The translations under genes were made by a program, and so were the position numbers. From Xenorhabdus lircayensis (GTDB lineage Bacteria; Pseudomonadota; Gammaproteobacteria; Enterobacterales; Enterobacteriaceae), in contig NZ_JACOII010000010.1 of assembly GCF_016306625.1 (NCBI RefSeq), positions 1-50,149 of the forward strand: a stretch of DNA of 50,149 bases. Direction: 5' to 3'. The notes under the pieces are model-generated. The model was not told where the DNA came from, ran no database searches, and was given only the letters and a program-made list of their open reading frames with translations. Positions 47,660 through 50,149 of this stretch are shown here, piece after piece (position 1 is the first letter of the stretch; every line of letters starts with the position of its first letter).

Positions 47660-49643
47660 AATGTAAAAAGTGAATGTGTTTCTCGTATTGATCCAAAATA
47701 TCATGAATGATCTGTTCTTGAGTCCACCCCATCAGATCGTAATCCTGTCCACCTTCTTTAAGGTAAACTTCCGCACGATAATATTTTTGTTCCTCACTTC
47801 TTTCATCATCTTCCAAACCCGCAAGGGCGAATGTAGGCTGTATATAACCTCTTAGACGAACTTCGTACACAAAATTGAGGTTTTCGCCAAAGTCCACTTC
47901 CAGATGAATTCGTCCATCCATTTCATCATTGATCACAGCGACTTTGTTCTGTTTCCCTAGCTCGTCAGCCACCATTCCCATTGCCTGTTGGATGACTTCG
48001 TTCATAAAACGTTTCACCTGCGAGCGCTTAGGGTAATAGACGATATTTCTTAACCTCCGCTGCCACGGAATCGGATTGCGACTGGCTGGAGGCGCAATCG
48101 TAGTCATTTGCTGGCTGTCTTTCTTGTATGCGTCAACCCGTAATGCTTTGAGCAAACCATAGATCGATATCAATAGGATGACCGAGAAAGGAAGCGCACT
48201 GGCGATCGTTACCGTTTGCAAGGCAGATAAGCCCCCGGCAAGCAATAACGCAATGGCAACAACGCCCATCAAGCCAGCCCAGAAAATCCGTTGCCAGACG
48301 GGTGTATTATGAGCACCGCCAGAAGCCAATGTGTCAACCACCATTGCACCAGAGTCCGCAGAGGTGACAAAAAACATCACGACCATTGCCATGGCAATGA
48401 ATGACAGAACAGTCGGAAACGGGAAGTGTTCCAAGAAGCTAAATAGCGCCAGAGAGACATCTGTCTGTACTACGTTGGCTAATTCTTTTGCCCCTTTATT
48501 AGAAATCAGATCGATGGCGCTATTACCGAATGCCGTCATCCACATCAGGGTAAAACCACTGGGTACAAATAAGACGCCTGTCACAAATTCCCTGATTGTC
48601 CGGCCTCGGGAAACCCTCGCGATAAACATGCCAACAAATGGAGACCATGATAACCACCATCCCCAGTACAGTAATGTCCATCCCCCCAACCAATTGCTGG
48701 ATTTGGGTTCATAGGCATAAAGATTAAACGTTTTACTGACAATTTCCGAAAGGTAGCCGCCCGTGTTTTCCACAAAGGATTTCAGCAGCAGGACGGTTGG
48801 CCCCAAAGCAACAACCAGAATCAACAATAAACACGCCAACCCCAAATTCAATTCAGATAGAATGCGAATGCCTTTATCCAGACCGGAAACAACGGAAAGG
48901 GTCGCCAGAGCAGTAATCGCAATAATCAGTACAACCTGTACGGTTTCATTGATAGGTAAACCAAACAAATGGTTAAGACCCGCATTAACCTGAAGAACGC
49001 CATATCCCAGAGAGGTGGCAACACCAAATACCGTACCAATAACAGCGAAGATATCCACGGCATGACCAATCGGTCCATAAATTTTATCGCCAATAATCGG
49101 ATACAATGCAGAGCGCAAAGTTAAAGGCAAACCGTGTCGATAACTAAAAAATGCCAGAATTAATGCCACAATGGCATAAATTGCCCAAGCATGAAGCCCC
49201 CAATGGAAGAAAGTCAGCTTCATGGCCTGCTTCGCAGCAGCAATCGTTTCAGGCGTCTCCACCGGAGGTGACAGGTAATGCATGACCGGTTCGGCTACAC
49301 CAAAAAACATCAGCCCGATCCCCATACCCGCAGAAAAAAGCATGGCAAACCAGGAAAAATAACTGAAATCTGGTTCAGCATGGTCGGGGCCCAGTTTTAT
49401 ATTGCCATATCTGGACAAGCCCAGATAAGTGACCGAAAGTAAAATCAAAGCCACAGTAAGGATATAAAACCAACTGGCGTTAATAAAAATATCCTGCTGC
49501 AAAGCTTTAAACCATCGGTCGGCAAGTTCGGGTTTCAAACCAGCGAATGTCACCAGTGCAATGACTAAAAACGCCGAGAAGAAAAAAACTGGTGGGTTAA
49601 TGTAAGTTTTAGTCTTTACCTGACCAGTATTATCTTGACTCAT
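47649..49643 (-). CDS. betT: BetT-type high-affinity choline transporter (BCCT family)
   Basis: The 664-residue inner-membrane protein has about twelve membrane segments in residues 15-500 and a cytoplasmic C-terminal domain of about 150 residues, the BetT rather than the shorter BetP/CaiT plan. Family motifs are FSAGMGIGLMFFGVAEPVMH, the choline-cage aromatic run LYWGWWLSWSPFVGMFIARV followed by SRGRTIREF, and VTSADSGAMVVDTLASGG. It imports choline with protons or sodium for glycine-betaine synthesis under osmotic stress. No betIBA genes are adjacent, so choline use must rely on distant genes; another BCCT substrate remains possible. Confidence 0.88.
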   Translation of the reverse strand: MSQDNTGQVKTKTYINPPVFFFSAFLVIALVTFAGLKPELADRWFKALQQDIFINASWFYILTVALILLSVTYLGLSRYGNIKLGPDHAEPDFSYFSWFAMLFSAGMGIGLMFFGVAEPVMHYLSPPVETPETIAAAKQAMKLTFFHWGLHAWAIYAIVALILAFFSYRHGLPLTLRSALYPIIGDKIYGPIGHAVDIFAVIGTVFGVATSLGYGVLQVNAGLNHLFGLPINETVQVVLIIAITALATLSVVSGLDKGIRILSELNLGLACLLLILVVALGPTVLLLKSFVENTGGYLSEIVSKTFNLYAYEPKSSNWLGGWTLLYWGWWLSWSPFVGMFIARVSRGRTIREFVTGVLFVPSGFTLMWMTAFGNSAIDLISNKGAKELANVVQTDVSLALFSFLEHFPFPTVLSFIAMAMVVMFFVTSADSGAMVVDTLASGGAHNTPVWQRIFWAGLMGVVAIALLLAGGLSALQTVTIASALPFSVILLISIYGLLKALRVDAYKKDSQQMTTIAPPASRNPIPWQRRLRNIVYYPKRSQVKRFMNEVIQQAMGMVADELGKQNKVAVINDEMDGRIHLEVDFGENLNFVYEVRLRGYIQPTFALAGLEDDERSEEQKYYRAEVYLKEGGQDYDLMGWTQEQIIHDILDQYEKHIHFLHLVR

Positions 49644-49913
49644 AATTATCCTTCAAAATTAGTGTCCGACACTATCTCCTATTTACTCCAATAAGCAATT
49701 TTTGCAGAGATTTCGATAAGATACATATAATCCTGATAAAGGGTTATATACCTTGCAGGCATCTTGTGTTCATAATTCACTCAGCCCACACTAAAGGCCA
49801 CCTTAACATAAAAGTAAAAGCAACTGTACTTACAGAGGGGTATATAGATTTACATTGAAGGTGTTGGTTACATTGTGAAATGAATACATTCAAACCAGTT
49901 TGGGGTAATTACG

Positions 49914-50120
49914 TTGTCTAGATATACAATCAAAAAACATGACGAAAAAATACTTAATGCTTTACGTCGGTTAGATAATCGCTCTCTCTTAGGTTTTTTT
50001 ACAATCCCTTTGATACTTTATCTTATAGGTGGGAAAGAACTGGCTAAAATTACTCTCATTATTTGGTCATGTATTAAATGGTTAGATCATGGTGTTGAAA
50101 ATAATGTTCACGTTCAATAA
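49914..50120 (+). CDS. Small membrane protein, unrecognised, probably truncated
   Basis: TTG 49914 opens a 68-residue frame (MSRYTIKKHDEKILNALRRL) with one or two hydrophobic stretches (about 29-52, FFTIPLILYLIGG and KITLIIW). TGGGG upstream is a poor ribosome site. The last codons overlap, on the opposite strand, the end of an IS1-type transposase, so its original C-terminus was probably lost. Function unknown. Confidence 0.35.
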   Translation: MSRYTIKKHDEKILNALRRLDNRSLLGFFTIPLILYLIGGKELAKITLIIWSCIKWLDHGVENNVHVQ

Positions 50121-50149
50121 AAGTTCCTATCACTTTATCGTGCATTTCC
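50074..50149 (-). pseudogene. 3' end of an IS1-family transposase (InsB), running off the window
   Basis: From the right edge the minus strand reads [17 protein letters not shown] and stops at TAA 50074-50076. The EMHDKVIG core equals that in the IS1 copy at 46678-47272, while the tail is of another IS1 subtype. Only 24 codons are visible, so intactness cannot be judged. Confidence 0.5.

Overview
The window looks like a chromosomal segment of a Morganellaceae enterobacterium, most likely Xenorhabdus, with Photorhabdus as the alternative. Housekeeping genes (nrdAB-yfaE, ubiG, gyrA, rcsCBD, tyrP, menDHBCE) are close to their Escherichia coli homologues. The AT-rich accessory stretches carry typical marks of entomopathogenic Enterobacterales: a Tc insecticidal toxin A-subunit scrap, a fimbrial operon, a pga/hms exopolysaccharide operon and many decayed insertion sequences. 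The genus assignment is inference from content; no rRNA is present.

Layout. 68-2670: a Tc-toxin-like remnant on the minus strand, split by an ISAs1-family element (469-2625, 10-bp target duplication) that is itself split by an IS630-family element (1396-2305, TA duplication). 2671-3362: AT-rich spacer with nested inverted repeats and a small membrane ORF. 3381-8209 (minus): yfaE, nrdB, nrdA behind a NrdR box and a DnaA box, then ubiG. gyrA follows divergently (8404-11043), then rcsC (plus) facing rcsB-rcsD (minus). 17756-17925: tRNA-Ser(TGA) and tRNA-Thr(TGT). 18384-20307: tyrP with two adjacent TyrR boxes, converging on yfaZ across a perfect 36-bp palindrome. 20437-26166 (minus): menD-H-B-C-E, without menF. 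26440-31381 (minus): a four-gene chaperone-usher fimbrial operon. 31382-33007: a 1.6-kb AT-rich gap.

33008-43090 (plus) is a biofilm island: pgaABCD (poly-N-acetylglucosamine export, deacetylation and synthesis), then yfiR, dgcN/yfiN and yfiB (a periplasm-gated diguanylate cyclase module), then a membrane EAL-domain protein with a non-canonical KIG motif where KID is usual. PgaCD-type synthases are activated by cyclic-di-GMP in E. coli, so polymer machinery and candidate second-messenger makers and breakers sit side by side. The complete RcsCDB phosphorelay and the fimbriae add to a cell-surface theme.

43162-47328 (minus) is a decayed accessory region: a hipBA toxin-antitoxin pair inactivated by several readable lesions, an orphan PAAR spike-tip gene with immunity-like neighbours (a DUF943-type protein, a broken CPCC-type gene and an unrecognised acidic protein), and an internally deleted IS1. 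The window closes with betT (choline/BCCT transporter) and, at the right edge, a small membrane ORF running into the 3' end of another IS1-family transposase.

No CRISPR array, rRNA, prophage or intact integrase was seen. Everything was read by eye; family assignments rest on remembered motifs and homologues and were not searched.
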